64,000 bases of DNA from Enterenecus faecium (GTDB lineage: Bacteria > Bacillota > Clostridia > Oscillospirales > Oscillospiraceae), in the NCBI GenBank assembly GCA_018713215.1, contig DVFO01000090.1:1-64000 (forward strand), given 5' to 3'. The notes under the pieces are model-generated. The model saw only the letters and a list, made by a program, of their open reading frames with translations. It had not been told where the DNA came from and made no database searches. Shown one piece after another: positions 32,629 through 41,130 of this stretch; the stretch's first letter is position 1, and every line of letters starts with the position of its first letter. The position numbers and the translations under genes are program-made.

Positions 32629-33012
32629 ATGGTGCGCTTTGACGACCTGCGCCTCCGGGATGGGGCCCCCATCTACCTACAGATTATGGAGCATCTGAAG
32701 GCGGGCATTGCCGCCGGAACCGTGCAGGATGGGGACGAGCTGCCCTCCCGGCGCACCCTCTCCGCCCTGCTGGGGGTCAACCCCAACACCATTCAAAAGG
32801 CCTTTCGTCTGCTGGAGGACGAGGGGCTCATCTCCTCCCGAACGGGAAGCAAGAGCTGTGTGTGTCTCTCCGATCAGCAGTCTCAGGCCATGCAGCAGCA
32901 ACTGCCCAACACCCAGACCTTGGAGTATATTGAAAAAATGCGGGCCATGGGTCTCACCCGCAGCCAGACCATCGCCCTCATCGAGACCCTATGGAAGGAG
33001 GATGTCCCATGA
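32629..33012 (+). CDS. GntR family regulator, YtrA subfamily
   Basis: The 127-residue protein has a GntR winged helix (about 10-75: PIYLQIMEHLKAGIAAGTVQDGDELPSRRTLSALLGVNPNTIQKAFRLLEDEGLI). The short C-terminal tail is typical of YtrA regulators, which have no metabolite-binding domain. YtrA-type proteins usually repress an ABC transporter operon that they precede. The ATG follows GGAAGGAAG. It overlaps the next gene by four bases. Confidence 0.93.
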   Translation: MVRFDDLRLRDGAPIYLQIMEHLKAGIAAGTVQDGDELPSRRTLSALLGVNPNTIQKAFRLLEDEGLISSRTGSKSCVCLSDQQSQAMQQQLPNTQTLEYIEKMRAMGLTRSQTIALIETLWKEDVP

Positions 33013-33731
33013 GAAAAACTGGTTCCCTTCTCTATCTTACCGTCGCCGCCTCCTTTTGGCGGGTGCTGGTCATTCTGGCGGGAATGGCCGTGGTCCAGCT
33101 AGGGGTGGCTGCGGCGATGCCCCGATTTCTACCCCAAATCTACGGCGCACCCTATGTGTTTTCCCACTGGGCGTTCCGCCTCCCTACTGCGGCAGCCTTG
33201 ATCCTGGTGATGTACACCTTGATGCGCTCCCACGGCAGCCGCCCAGCACAGACAGGTTACACCATGCTGCGCCTTCCCGTTTCCCCCACCCAAGTGTTTC
33301 TCAGCTATCTGGTGTACGCCGTGGCGGTTCTGCTGCTGTGCTGGTTTGCCCAACTGGCGGTGGTGGTGGCAGCCACCCAGCTGCTGGCCGCCCTGTACCC
33401 CGCTTTTGACTGGGGAAAACAGATGCTCTTCCTCACCAGTGTCCAAAGTGGCTATGTCCACGTCCTGCTCCCCCTGCTGGATGGGTGGAGTTGGGCCAGT
33501 ACCACCATGATCTATGTGGGTCTCGGGTTCATCACTGCGGTGGGCATGGTGCGGAGCTGGCAGGGCAAGCTTCTGGTGTGGTCCTTCATCTTCCCCCTGG
33601 CCTTGTCCATCACGCCTCTGGAGCTGAGAAGTCATTCCTGGTCCACCGTGATGGCAGTGCTGGTCGTTGTGGGCTGCTGTGTGGAAGGAGGCCTTCTGGT
33701 TTCGAATCTGCGGAAAGGGGTGGGAGAATGA
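33009..33731 (+). CDS. ABC transporter permease component (six-helix membrane protein)
   Basis: The 240-residue protein starts at ATG 33009, overlapping the gntR stop. It has about six helices (about 12-36, 52-75, 96-125, 143-165, 175-200 and 205-230) and resembles ABC-2-type small permeases of YtrCD-like operons. I could not assign a subfamily. It overlaps the next permease gene by four bases, and the two plausibly form the membrane part with the ATPase downstream. Confidence 0.75.
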   Translation: MRKTGSLLYLTVAASFWRVLVILAGMAVVQLGVAAAMPRFLPQIYGAPYVFSHWAFRLPTAAALILVMYTLMRSHGSRPAQTGYTMLRLPVSPTQVFLSYLVYAVAVLLLCWFAQLAVVVAATQLLAALYPAFDWGKQMLFLTSVQSGYVHVLLPLLDGWSWASTTMIYVGLGFITAVGMVRSWQGKLLVWSFIFPLALSITPLELRSHSWSTVMAVLVVVGCCVEGGLLVSNLRKGVGE

Positions 33732-34201
33732 AATGGAAGCGCTATCTCCCTGTGGAGGCCAACGCCACCGTCCTTCGCCGGGGTTTTGTGGCTCTGACTG
33801 CATTCTCTCTGGTGTGCAGCCTGTCCTTTTTCAACGCTTACGCCCGCGCCCTTCCAGGCATCGAGCAAATTGCCGTCTCATTCCCCGGTGTCCAAATGCC
33901 CCCCTTCTCCCTGCTGCTGGGGCCCAGCCTCTACGGCTTCTGGGTCTCTGCCCTGGCTATGGTGCCCCTGGCCGGGTACTTCTGGGCTCTGCACACCCGT
34001 CTGAGCCACAGTGTATACCTCATGCGGCGGCTCCCGGACCGCTGGGAGCTGGCCCGCCGCTGCCTCACCCTCCCTGTGTTGGCGGCGCTGTTCTTCCTGG
34101 GTCTATCCCTGGCGCTGTGGCTGCTGGACTTCGCCATCTATTGGACTGTTACCCCGGACCGTTTTCTCCCCTCCTCCCTCTGGGAGGCCCTGTGGAGCTA
34201 A
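33728..34201 (+). CDS. Small membrane protein, second putative permease component
   Basis: The 157-residue protein starts at ATG 33728, overlapping the previous stop (ATGA). It has three to four helices (about 22-40, 60-85 and 112-135) separated by an MRRLPDRWELARRC basic loop, which is reminiscent of the ABC-2 permease coupling loop. It is followed after 13 bases by the ATPase gene, behind an AGGAGG site. Function is inferred from context only. Confidence 0.7.
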   Translation: MKWKRYLPVEANATVLRRGFVALTAFSLVCSLSFFNAYARALPGIEQIAVSFPGVQMPPFSLLLGPSLYGFWVSALAMVPLAGYFWALHTRLSHSVYLMRRLPDRWELARRCLTLPVLAALFFLGLSLALWLLDFAIYWTVTPDRFLPSSLWEALWS

Positions 34202-34214
34202 GGAGGTTATCGTC

Positions 34215-34970
34215 ATGCTGCAACTGAACCGTGTAAGTAAGACCTATCATCTGACCACCCATGCCCTGCACCAGGTCAACCTCTCCATCGCCCCCGGCGA
34301 GATCGTAGGGCTGTTGGGGGAGAACGGAGCGGGCAAGACCACCCTGCTCAAGTGTATTCTTGGCCTATTGTCCTATCAGGGCTCCATCACCCTGGACGGG
34401 GCACCCATCGGCCGGGACAACATCGCCCGTCTCAGCTTTGCCACCTGTGAGCACTCCTTTTTCCCCACTCTCACCCCCCAGGAACACCGGGTCTTCTACC
34501 GGGAGCACTTCCCCACCTGGCGGGATCAGCGGTTTGAAGCCCTCATGGACTTCTTCCGCCTGCCGGGAAACCGTCCCCTGCGTGCCATGTCTGTGGGCCA
34601 GCAAAACCAGGTGGAGGTGATTTTGGCCCTGTGCCAGGGGGCGGACTACATTCTCATGGATGAGCCCTTTGCCGGAAACGATGTATTCAACCGAGAGGAC
34701 TTCTACAAGGTGTTGCTGGGGATTCTGGAGCCCACCGAGACGGTCATCCTCTCCACTCACCTGCTCTCCGAGATCAACCATTTTGTCAGCCGGGCGGTGC
34801 TGCTGTGGGATGGACAAATTGTGGGAGACGTATCCACCGCCGACCTGGACGAACAGGGTCTAACCGTTCTGGACTATGTGAAAGAGAAGTACCACTATCA
34901 ACCGGATCGGGTGAGCAGCGCTCTGCGGGAGCTCAGCGGAGAGGAGGATGACCTATGCGGAAATCGTTAG
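34215..34970 (+). CDS. ABC transporter ATP-binding protein (YtrB-like)
   Basis: The 251-residue ATPase has Walker A GENGAGKTT (about 34), a Q-loop region, Walker B ILMDEPFAGND (about 146) and a switch His in LSTHLL. The signature motif is degenerate: SVGQQNQ in place of LSGGQ. The start is ATG 34215 with a perfect AGGAGG. It forms an operon with the GntR regulator, two membrane proteins and a membrane-anchored protein, whose gene overlaps its end by 16 bases. The cargo is unknown. Confidence 0.9.
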   Translation: MLQLNRVSKTYHLTTHALHQVNLSIAPGEIVGLLGENGAGKTTLLKCILGLLSYQGSITLDGAPIGRDNIARLSFATCEHSFFPTLTPQEHRVFYREHFPTWRDQRFEALMDFFRLPGNRPLRAMSVGQQNQVEVILALCQGADYILMDEPFAGNDVFNREDFYKVLLGILEPTETVILSTHLLSEINHFVSRAVLLWDGQIVGDVSTADLDEQGLTVLDYVKEKYHYQPDRVSSALRELSGEEDDLCGNR

Positions 34971-36295
34971 CGGCTTTTGGCCTGGTATTTGCCCTGTTGG
35001 CTGGGTTCTTCGGCTACACGGTAGTGGAGGCCCTGGATGCCCAGGACGCTGTGTCCTTCACCGTGGAGCAGCAGCTGGGAGACCCTGCTGCTGCCCAGGA
35101 AGTCCAGTTAAACATTCCTACCTTTCAAAATTATGATATGGCCTGGGACACCACGCTAACCTTGGGCTCTACCCCCACTTGGAGCACAGACTATCGCTAT
35201 GACCCCGGAAATATCAGCTGGTATACCCCTCAGGATAGTTCTCCTATGCTGTCCATTGCTGTGGGAGACACCTCCATGTTCTATATTTCCGGTGACGATT
35301 GGTCCACCAACGTCATCGGCCAAGCCTATCGTGAGATCATTGAAGACGTGTCCAGCCGAGCCCCTGCCAAGGGAAGCTACTCTGAAACCGTAGTACTGAG
35401 CGACTATCTGGATTATTATCCTGTGATTTTGTCTGATGTCCCCCTGCCCGACTCTTACAGTTCCGGCTGGGAAACCTGGGATTTGACCCAAGTCCTCCGC
35501 ATTCCTGTGGGCCAGGGAGATACCATACAAGTGGATTTGGAACTGGACCAGAATTTCGTCATCTCCTCTATTTACCTCTCCACGCCTCAGGCTCCCTCTC
35601 TATACAGCGAAGCAATCCTATCCAACGGCTATTATTATGTGCTTTTTAGCCCCGAACAACAGGATGGCACTCCGGTATCGGGCGCCTCTCCCTATGGGCT
35701 ATACCGCATCCCCGCCTCTGGCGGCCAGGCTTTAGCTGCTCAAAACTGCACTCTGTGCTACCAAACCAGCGGCAAACCCCAACGCCTGGCTTTGGCAGAC
35801 GGCGGATACCACCTTCTCCTCATGGAGAACCTGGCGGAAAACAACTATCAATTTCTTCTTCTGGACACCCTCTCCTATCAACCGCTGCAGGAGATTCCCA
35901 TCCAACTCCCAGATGAAAACCATACCTTTATCATCCAAGATTCGTATCTGGGGGTACTGTCCTTATCAGACGATTATCCCGCCCCGCTGGTTCAATCCCT
36001 GAACCTGTGGGCCAAAAATGACTTTGGCCTGTATGTACCCGTATTGGACTGCGACCTGACCCAGGCTCAATTTCCTCTTGGTGTATCGTTCCAAACCTAC
36101 TACGATGGAGAGCGCCTGGTGATGGCCTCCTACCTTCAGACCTCTCCCTCTGGCTATATGGTCACTCCATCTGTGTCGATAGCAGTATGTAACTCGGACG
36201 GCCTGGCGTATTCTGCCCGCTTTATCCACAGCCAGAGCATCACAGGATTGATTCAGGTCCAGGACTATCGGCTCACCCTGACTCCGGTTTCCTGA
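34955..36295 (+). CDS. Membrane-anchored extracellular protein of unknown function in the GntR-ABC operon
   Basis: The 446-residue protein has an N-terminal signal anchor (about 5-24) and an extracellular body rich in Tyr, Ser, Asp and Pro with regular strand-turn patterns, compatible with a beta-propeller-like fold (YGLYRIP, GYHLLLMENL, YQFLLLDTLSYQPLQEIPIQ). I did not recognise a family. Its base composition is less GC-rich than the neighbouring genes. The start overlaps the ATPase gene, so translation is coupled. It may be a sensor or accessory subunit of the transporter. Confidence 0.75.
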   Translation: MRKSLAAFGLVFALLAGFFGYTVVEALDAQDAVSFTVEQQLGDPAAAQEVQLNIPTFQNYDMAWDTTLTLGSTPTWSTDYRYDPGNISWYTPQDSSPMLSIAVGDTSMFYISGDDWSTNVIGQAYREIIEDVSSRAPAKGSYSETVVLSDYLDYYPVILSDVPLPDSYSSGWETWDLTQVLRIPVGQGDTIQVDLELDQNFVISSIYLSTPQAPSLYSEAILSNGYYYVLFSPEQQDGTPVSGASPYGLYRIPASGGQALAAQNCTLCYQTSGKPQRLALADGGYHLLLMENLAENNYQFLLLDTLSYQPLQEIPIQLPDENHTFIIQDSYLGVLSLSDDYPAPLVQSLNLWAKNDFGLYVPVLDCDLTQAQFPLGVSFQTYYDGERLVMASYLQTSPSGYMVTPSVSIAVCNSDGLAYSARFIHSQSITGLIQVQDYRLTLTPVS

Positions 36296-36310
36296 AAAAA
36301 TTTCCCCACA

Positions 36311-36351
36311 CCGCTGTTTTTCTTCGGCAAGACGTGGTATAATAACAGCGG
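36311..36351 (+). promoter_or_regulatory. dfx promoter inside an inverted repeat
   Basis: An extended -10 (TGGTATAAT, 36335-36343; TATAAT at 36338-36343) has a poor -35. An 8-base inverted repeat flanks it: CCGCTGTT (36311-36318) and AACAGCGG (36344-36351). A repressor binding there would cover the promoter. Confidence 0.5.
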
Positions 36352-36397
36352 TACCAAAGGCACCCAATATACATGAATCGGAACAGGAGGGTTTCCC

Positions 36398-36775
36398 ATG
36401 AACACTCGATTCTTGCGCTGCAAGCACTGCGGCAACATTGTCGGCGTCATCCACGACGCTGGTGTCCCCATCTTCTGCTGTGGACAGCCCATGGAGGAGC
36501 TGACCCCCAACACCGTAGAGGCCAGCGGCGAGAAGCATGTCCCCGTAGCCAGTGTAGAAAACGGCGTTCTCACCGTCCAGGTGGGTTCTGTGGAGCATCC
36601 CATGGCTCCTGAGCACTTCATCATGTGGGTCTATGTGAAAACCGAGAACGGCGGCCACCGCATCCAGCTCAAGCCCGGCGACGCCCCCCGCGCCGTGTTC
36701 CATCTGGGCGACGAGAAGCCTGTGGCCGTGTACGCCTACTGCAACCTCCACGGCCTGTGGATGACCGAACTGTAA
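36398..36775 (+). CDS. dfx: Desulfoferrodoxin (superoxide reductase)
   Basis: The enzyme reduces superoxide to hydrogen peroxide in anaerobes. The 125 residues hold the N-terminal desulforedoxin-type Fe(Cys)4 site (Cys8, Cys11, Cys27, Cys28) and the catalytic Fe(His)4(Cys) centre (His47, His67, His73, His118 and Cys115), so it is the two-iron class I form. The ATG follows CAGGAGGG. It is monocistronic, with its own promoter and a strong terminator. Confidence 0.97.
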   Translation: MNTRFLRCKHCGNIVGVIHDAGVPIFCCGQPMEELTPNTVEASGEKHVPVASVENGVLTVQVGSVEHPMAPEHFIMWVYVKTENGGHRIQLKPGDAPRAVFHLGDEKPVAVYAYCNLHGLWMTEL

Positions 36776-36797
36776 CAGATACTCTCCCCCCTTAGAT

Positions 36798-36843
36798 AAA
36801 AGAAGCGTGGACTGGCAGTTTCCTGCTGGTCCACGCTTCTTTT
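36798..36843. terminator. Bidirectional intrinsic terminator
   Basis: A 15-base stem (AAAAGAAGCGTGGAC / GTCCACGCTTCTTTT) encloses a 16-base loop and has T/A tails both ways, between dfx and the convergent desulfidase-family gene. Confidence 0.9.
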
Positions 36844-36846
36844 TTA

Positions 36847-38121
36847 TCATTGTCCCGTCATAATCCGCAAGATTTCCCGGTCTGTCTCCCGCATGCCCAG
36901 GCGTCCCAGGCGGGCCACCATGTTCAGAGTGTTCTCCACTCCTTTTTTCACAATGCCGTCCCCGTCGTAAAACTCGTGTCCGGCCTTGTACATCTCATAG
37001 CCCATCAGCCCCGCCTCCAGAGCCAGAGAGATTTTCGCCGCACAGGAGGCCTTGGCCCCGTCGCACACCATGCCGGACACCACGGCCAGAGAATTGACCA
37101 GGGTGTGGGCCACCCCATCCAGGCCCATACCGTCCAGATAGGCAATGGCGGCGGCAGCGGCACAGGCCGCGTTCACCGCCCCGCAAAAGGCAGATAGGCG
37201 GCCCAAATTGGTCTTTTGGTGGACGGTGAGCAGATTGGACACCACCATGGCCCGGTACATCTGCTCCTCCCCAATGCCCTTCATGGCTGCATATTCCATC
37301 ACAGGCAGGGAGGCCGTGAGGCCCTGGTTTCCGCTGCCCGAGACAATGACCACCGGCAACTCGCAGCCACTCATGCGGGCGTCGGACCCGGCCGCCGCCC
37401 GAGCTCTCAAGCGGGCTTTCCAGTCGTTTCCCGCCTGGGCCATCAGTTCTTTTCCGATCATAGCCCCGTAACAGCCCTCCAGTCCCTCCTGGGAGATGGC
37501 CCAGTTCAGCTGGGCCTGCTGCTGGATGGGCTGACGGATGTCCTCTAAATCCACACTGTCGGCAAAGTCCAAAATGCCCTCCACCGTGAGCAGCTGCTGC
37601 AAGGGGTTTTCCTGCATCCCCTGGGGGACCTCCCGCTCTTGCAGCACCTGGCCGTTGCGGCTGACATGCACCAGGTTGGTGTGCTGGTCCACCATCCGCA
37701 CTCGGGCCACATCCTCCCCGGCTCGGACCTCCACCAGGATGTCAAAGGGGTGGGTGGTGTCCAGAGGCAAAATGGTCACCCGCTCCTGGGCCAGATATTC
37801 CTCCACCGCCTCCATATCCTGATCGGTCACATGGGCGATGCACTCCAGCTGAGCCTCTGCTCGGGCGGCCACGGTCCCCACCGCTGCCGCCACCTCCAGG
37901 CCACGTCTGCCCCCGGTGTTGGGCACCACCACACTCTTGACGTTCTTAATGATGTTGCCGCTGACGTGAAGCGTCACCTGCTGGGGCAGCTGCCCCAGGG
38001 TCTGGCGAGCCACCGCACAGGCATAGGCCACCGCAATGGGCTCGGTGCACCCCATAGCGGGCTTTAACTCCTCTCGGAGGATTTGCACATACGCTTGATA
38101 TCTCTCATCGGTCCGTTGCAT
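36847..38121 (-). CDS. L-cysteine desulfidase family protein (UPF0597, CyuA/YhaM-like)
   Basis: The 424 residues match the serine dehydratase-alpha-like UPF0597 family: PAMGCTEPIAVAYA at residues 21-34 with the cluster-binding Cys25, VSGSGNQGLTASLPVMEYA near 262, NLGRLSAFCGAVNAACAAAAAIAYL near 305, and AKASCAAKISLALEAG near 352. Known members are 4Fe-4S enzymes that degrade L-cysteine to pyruvate, sulfide and ammonia. The cluster cysteines are present. The gene stands alone, with a terminator after it. Confidence 0.9.
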   Translation of the reverse strand: MQRTDERYQAYVQILREELKPAMGCTEPIAVAYACAVARQTLGQLPQQVTLHVSGNIIKNVKSVVVPNTGGRRGLEVAAAVGTVAARAEAQLECIAHVTDQDMEAVEEYLAQERVTILPLDTTHPFDILVEVRAGEDVARVRMVDQHTNLVHVSRNGQVLQEREVPQGMQENPLQQLLTVEGILDFADSVDLEDIRQPIQQQAQLNWAISQEGLEGCYGAMIGKELMAQAGNDWKARLRARAAAGSDARMSGCELPVVIVSGSGNQGLTASLPVMEYAAMKGIGEEQMYRAMVVSNLLTVHQKTNLGRLSAFCGAVNAACAAAAAIAYLDGMGLDGVAHTLVNSLAVVSGMVCDGAKASCAAKISLALEAGLMGYEMYKAGHEFYDGDGIVKKGVENTLNMVARLGRLGMRETDREILRIMTGQ

Positions 38122-38197
38122 GGAGCGGTCTCTCCTTATCTGGTGTTTTTCTTCATTCTACCACAGGTCCCGCTCCACAGGAAGAGGCATTTCACGG

Positions 38198-39499
38198 TCA
38201 CTCCATCAGCAGGCCGTACTTCTTGCGCATACGCCGAATTTTCTTCAGCATGGGCTTGGCACACAGCAGCAGAAACACCACGGTGGACACCCCGTGGGTG
38301 ATGTTCACGGGAAACCCCGCCACATAGCAGGCCAACGCCGACTGCCAGGTGAGTCCGTCCAACACAAATAAAGCGGTGGAAGTGTCCAGCAACAGGCCGT
38401 AGATGACCACCGTGGCCAGAAACCCATACACGCATACCCCCACCAGTGGGAGATTCCCCCGCCGCATCCGCTTTTCAAAGAGCAGCCCCGCCAAGAAGCC
38501 GATGACGCCAAAGGCAAACATCTGCCAGGGGGTCCAAGGCCCCTGTCCAAAGAAAAAGTTGGACACAAATCCAGTCATGGCTCCGGTGAGGAATCCCGCC
38601 TCTGCCCCCAGCCCAATGCCCGCCACGATCACCAAGGCGGTCACCGGTTTGAAATGGGGGAGCATGAAAAACACCGCCCGCCCCGCCGTGGCGATGACCA
38701 CCAGAGAGGAGATGAGCACCAGTTCCCTGGCCTGGGGACGGCGGTCCTCAAAGGCGGCAAAAAATGGGAGCATGGCCGCCACAATAACGCAGATGGAGAT
38801 GAAATAGTAGCTGCGCCCCTTCAAAAACACAATGCCAAAGGCGATAAGCAGCGGGATGAGCACCAAAATCACCCCAGCGGCCAATCGGGTCCGCCGTCCC
38901 ATGCCCCGGACGGTGGGCACCGAGGCCAACTCCACCCGCTGGGTGTTCAGCAACCGCCCTGCTCCCAACAAAAGGGCCAGCCCTGCCGCCCCTTGGCCGC
39001 AGGCAAACCCGGTCAGCTGTATATGGCTGAACACCGTCAGGTCCCAGAAGGTGTTCCCCTGGCCCAGGGCGGCATTGAGCACCCCACTCAGGCGAACGAG
39101 CACCACCGCCGCCCCCGCCACCGAGAGCAGGGACAGGAGGGCGGACAGCCGCACCGATGCCGTGGCGCATTTCTTGCGTCGCCAGGCCAGTCCAGCAGCA
39201 AGGAGCAGAACAGGAATGGAGATCCCCGCTGCCAGCTGGGTCGCCCTCAGTCCCACCAGCATTCCCCCGTCCAGGGTCAGCAGCTGGGGAGCCTGCACCA
39301 GGTACAGCTGTCGTGCCAAGTCCACACTCTCCCCCACGCGCCACAGGGAAAACTGGTCGGACAGGCCCTGATAAGCCAGCTCCGGGATGAAAAACCAGGG
39401 GGCAAAGGCCGCATTGGCCGCCATGGCCACACACAGCCACACCGCCGCCATCACCCAGCTGTCCGCCCCGGTGCCCGTCTTCACTTGTCTTGCGTACAT
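38198..39499 (-). CDS. Long ECF transporter substrate-binding (S) component
   Basis: The 433-residue membrane protein has about twelve helices. The C-terminal half (about 245-430) looks like an ECF S component, with segments such as FFMLPHFKPVTALVIVAGIGLGAE and GFLTGAMTGFVSNFF. The N-terminal half (about 15-240) adds six helices and extracellular loops not needed in the small S proteins. The start is ATG 39497-39499, overlapping the fused ATPase gene by 19 bases. It is last in the riboswitch-led operon. Cobalamin as substrate is inferred from the riboswitch. Confidence 0.8.
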   Translation of the reverse strand: MYARQVKTGTGADSWVMAAVWLCVAMAANAAFAPWFFIPELAYQGLSDQFSLWRVGESVDLARQLYLVQAPQLLTLDGGMLVGLRATQLAAGISIPVLLLAAGLAWRRKKCATASVRLSALLSLLSVAGAAVVLVRLSGVLNAALGQGNTFWDLTVFSHIQLTGFACGQGAAGLALLLGAGRLLNTQRVELASVPTVRGMGRRTRLAAGVILVLIPLLIAFGIVFLKGRSYYFISICVIVAAMLPFFAAFEDRRPQARELVLISSLVVIATAGRAVFFMLPHFKPVTALVIVAGIGLGAEAGFLTGAMTGFVSNFFFGQGPWTPWQMFAFGVIGFLAGLLFEKRMRRGNLPLVGVCVYGFLATVVIYGLLLDTSTALFVLDGLTWQSALACYVAGFPVNITHGVSTVVFLLLCAKPMLKKIRRMRKKYGLLME

Positions 39500-41130
39500 G
39501 CCCGCACCACATCCTCCACCGTCACCGCCTGGGGAAAGACCTCCCGTGCCATCTGATTGGCGGCGGTGGTGTAAAAATGATTGCCCAGAAAAAAGTCCCG
39601 GGCGGGCTTCTGGCACACCAACTGGCCCCGGAACATCAGCCCACAGGTATCCGCATAGGCGGCGCAGAACTCCACATCGTGGGAGACCATGAACACCGTC
39701 TTGCCCTGTTCGGTAAGCGCTCCCAGCACCTGGGCCAGGGTCTGTTTATAGCACCCGTCCAATCCCTTGGTGGGCTCGTCCAACAGGAGAATCTCCGGGT
39801 CCAGCAATAGCACCTTGGCCAGAGCCGCCCGCTGCTGCTCTCCCCCGGACAAATCATAGGGGTGCTGACCCAGCAGCCCCTCCAGCTGGGTCACTCGGAT
39901 GGCCTGGGCCAGACGGTCCTCCCGTTCCTTTCTGGACACGGGCAGCTCGTCCAGCAGCTCCTCCAGGTCTGCCCCCACCGTGTCCTGCACAAAGAGGCAC
40001 TGGGGATTCTGGGGCAAGACCCCCAGCACACCCCGCTCCAGAGACATCCCCCGCTTTCGCACTTGACCGCCGATGCGGATTTGGCCCCGGTAGGGGTGAT
40101 TCTCTCCAGAGAAGAGGGAGAGGGCGGTGGTCTTGCCCCCTCCGTTGCCACCCATGAGGGCGTACAGCTGTCCTCTGGGCACCTGGAGGTTGAGCCCCTG
40201 GAGCACATCCGCCCCGTGGCGGTCATAGCGGAACCACACCTCTCTGGCCTCCAGGGCAAAGTCCCTGGGTGCGGGCTGGGTGTGGGGCTCCATGGGGGGC
40301 TGGGGCTTGTCCCGGTACTGCTCCAGCCAGGTCCGCCCCTCCTTCACTGTCATGGGGCAGGCCTCTCCCCCGTCCACCCGGTTGTAAATTTGCATGGGCA
40401 CCGGGCAGCACACTGCCAGGGGGTGGTGGGCCAGAGCCCGCCCCACCTGCCGTGGGGAGCCGTCACAGAGGATTTTGCCCTCCTCCAGCACCACCACCCG
40501 GTCCGCCATGGGGAACACCTGGTCCAGGCGGTGCTCCACCACCACCACCGTCAGCCCCAGCTGCTGGTTGAGCCGCTGGAGGGTGTGGAGAAAGTCGGTG
40601 GCCGCCATGGGGTCCAACTGGGAGGTGGGCTCGTCCAGCACCAGCACCTGGGGGTGCATGGCCATCACCGAGGCCAGGTTGAGAAGCTGCTGTTCTCCGC
40701 CGGACAACTCCTCCACCTTCCGGTCAAACCAGCCCTGAAGGCCAAAATAGCTGGCCATCTCCGCCACCCGCAGCCGCATGTCTCCCAGCTCCAGCCCCAG
40801 GTTTTCCAGGCCGAAGGCCATCTCATGCCACACCTTGTCGGTGACCAGCTGCTGCTGGGGATTTTGCATCACAAAGCCAATCTCCCCCGCCTGGGTGCGC
40901 AAATCCACCTGGTGCAGCGGGGTTCCCTTGTAGAAAATCTCTCCGGTTTGGGTCCCGTGTGGGGTCAGTGCGCTTTTGAACTGGCGGATGAGGGTGGATT
41001 TCCCGCACCCGGACCGCCCGCAGATCACCACGAATTCCCCTGCCTCAATCTGGAGAGACACCTCTCGCAGCGCGGGGACCGACGCGTCGGGATAGGAGAA
41101 GGTCAAATTTTGCACATCCAATAACGCCAT
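39481..41130 (-). CDS. ECF transporter fused ATPase (A-A')
   Basis: The 549-residue protein has two complete ATPase domains. The first has Walker A CGRSGCGKST (about 36), signature LSGGEQQLL and Walker B LVLDEPTSQLD (about 165). The second has Walker A GGNGGGKTT (about 325), signature LSGGEQQRAALA and Walker B LLLDEPTKGLD (about 448). The two domains correspond to EcfA and EcfA' joined in one chain. It starts at ATG 41128-41130 with TGGAGG upstream, overlapping ecfT by 28 bases. Confidence 0.93.
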   Translation of the reverse strand: MALLDVQNLTFSYPDASVPALREVSLQIEAGEFVVICGRSGCGKSTLIRQFKSALTPHGTQTGEIFYKGTPLHQVDLRTQAGEIGFVMQNPQQQLVTDKVWHEMAFGLENLGLELGDMRLRVAEMASYFGLQGWFDRKVEELSGGEQQLLNLASVMAMHPQVLVLDEPTSQLDPMAATDFLHTLQRLNQQLGLTVVVVEHRLDQVFPMADRVVVLEEGKILCDGSPRQVGRALAHHPLAVCCPVPMQIYNRVDGGEACPMTVKEGRTWLEQYRDKPQPPMEPHTQPAPRDFALEAREVWFRYDRHGADVLQGLNLQVPRGQLYALMGGNGGGKTTALSLFSGENHPYRGQIRIGGQVRKRGMSLERGVLGVLPQNPQCLFVQDTVGADLEELLDELPVSRKEREDRLAQAIRVTQLEGLLGQHPYDLSGGEQQRAALAKVLLLDPEILLLDEPTKGLDGCYKQTLAQVLGALTEQGKTVFMVSHDVEFCAAYADTCGLMFRGQLVCQKPARDFFLGNHFYTTAANQMAREVFPQAVTVEDVVRACTQDK

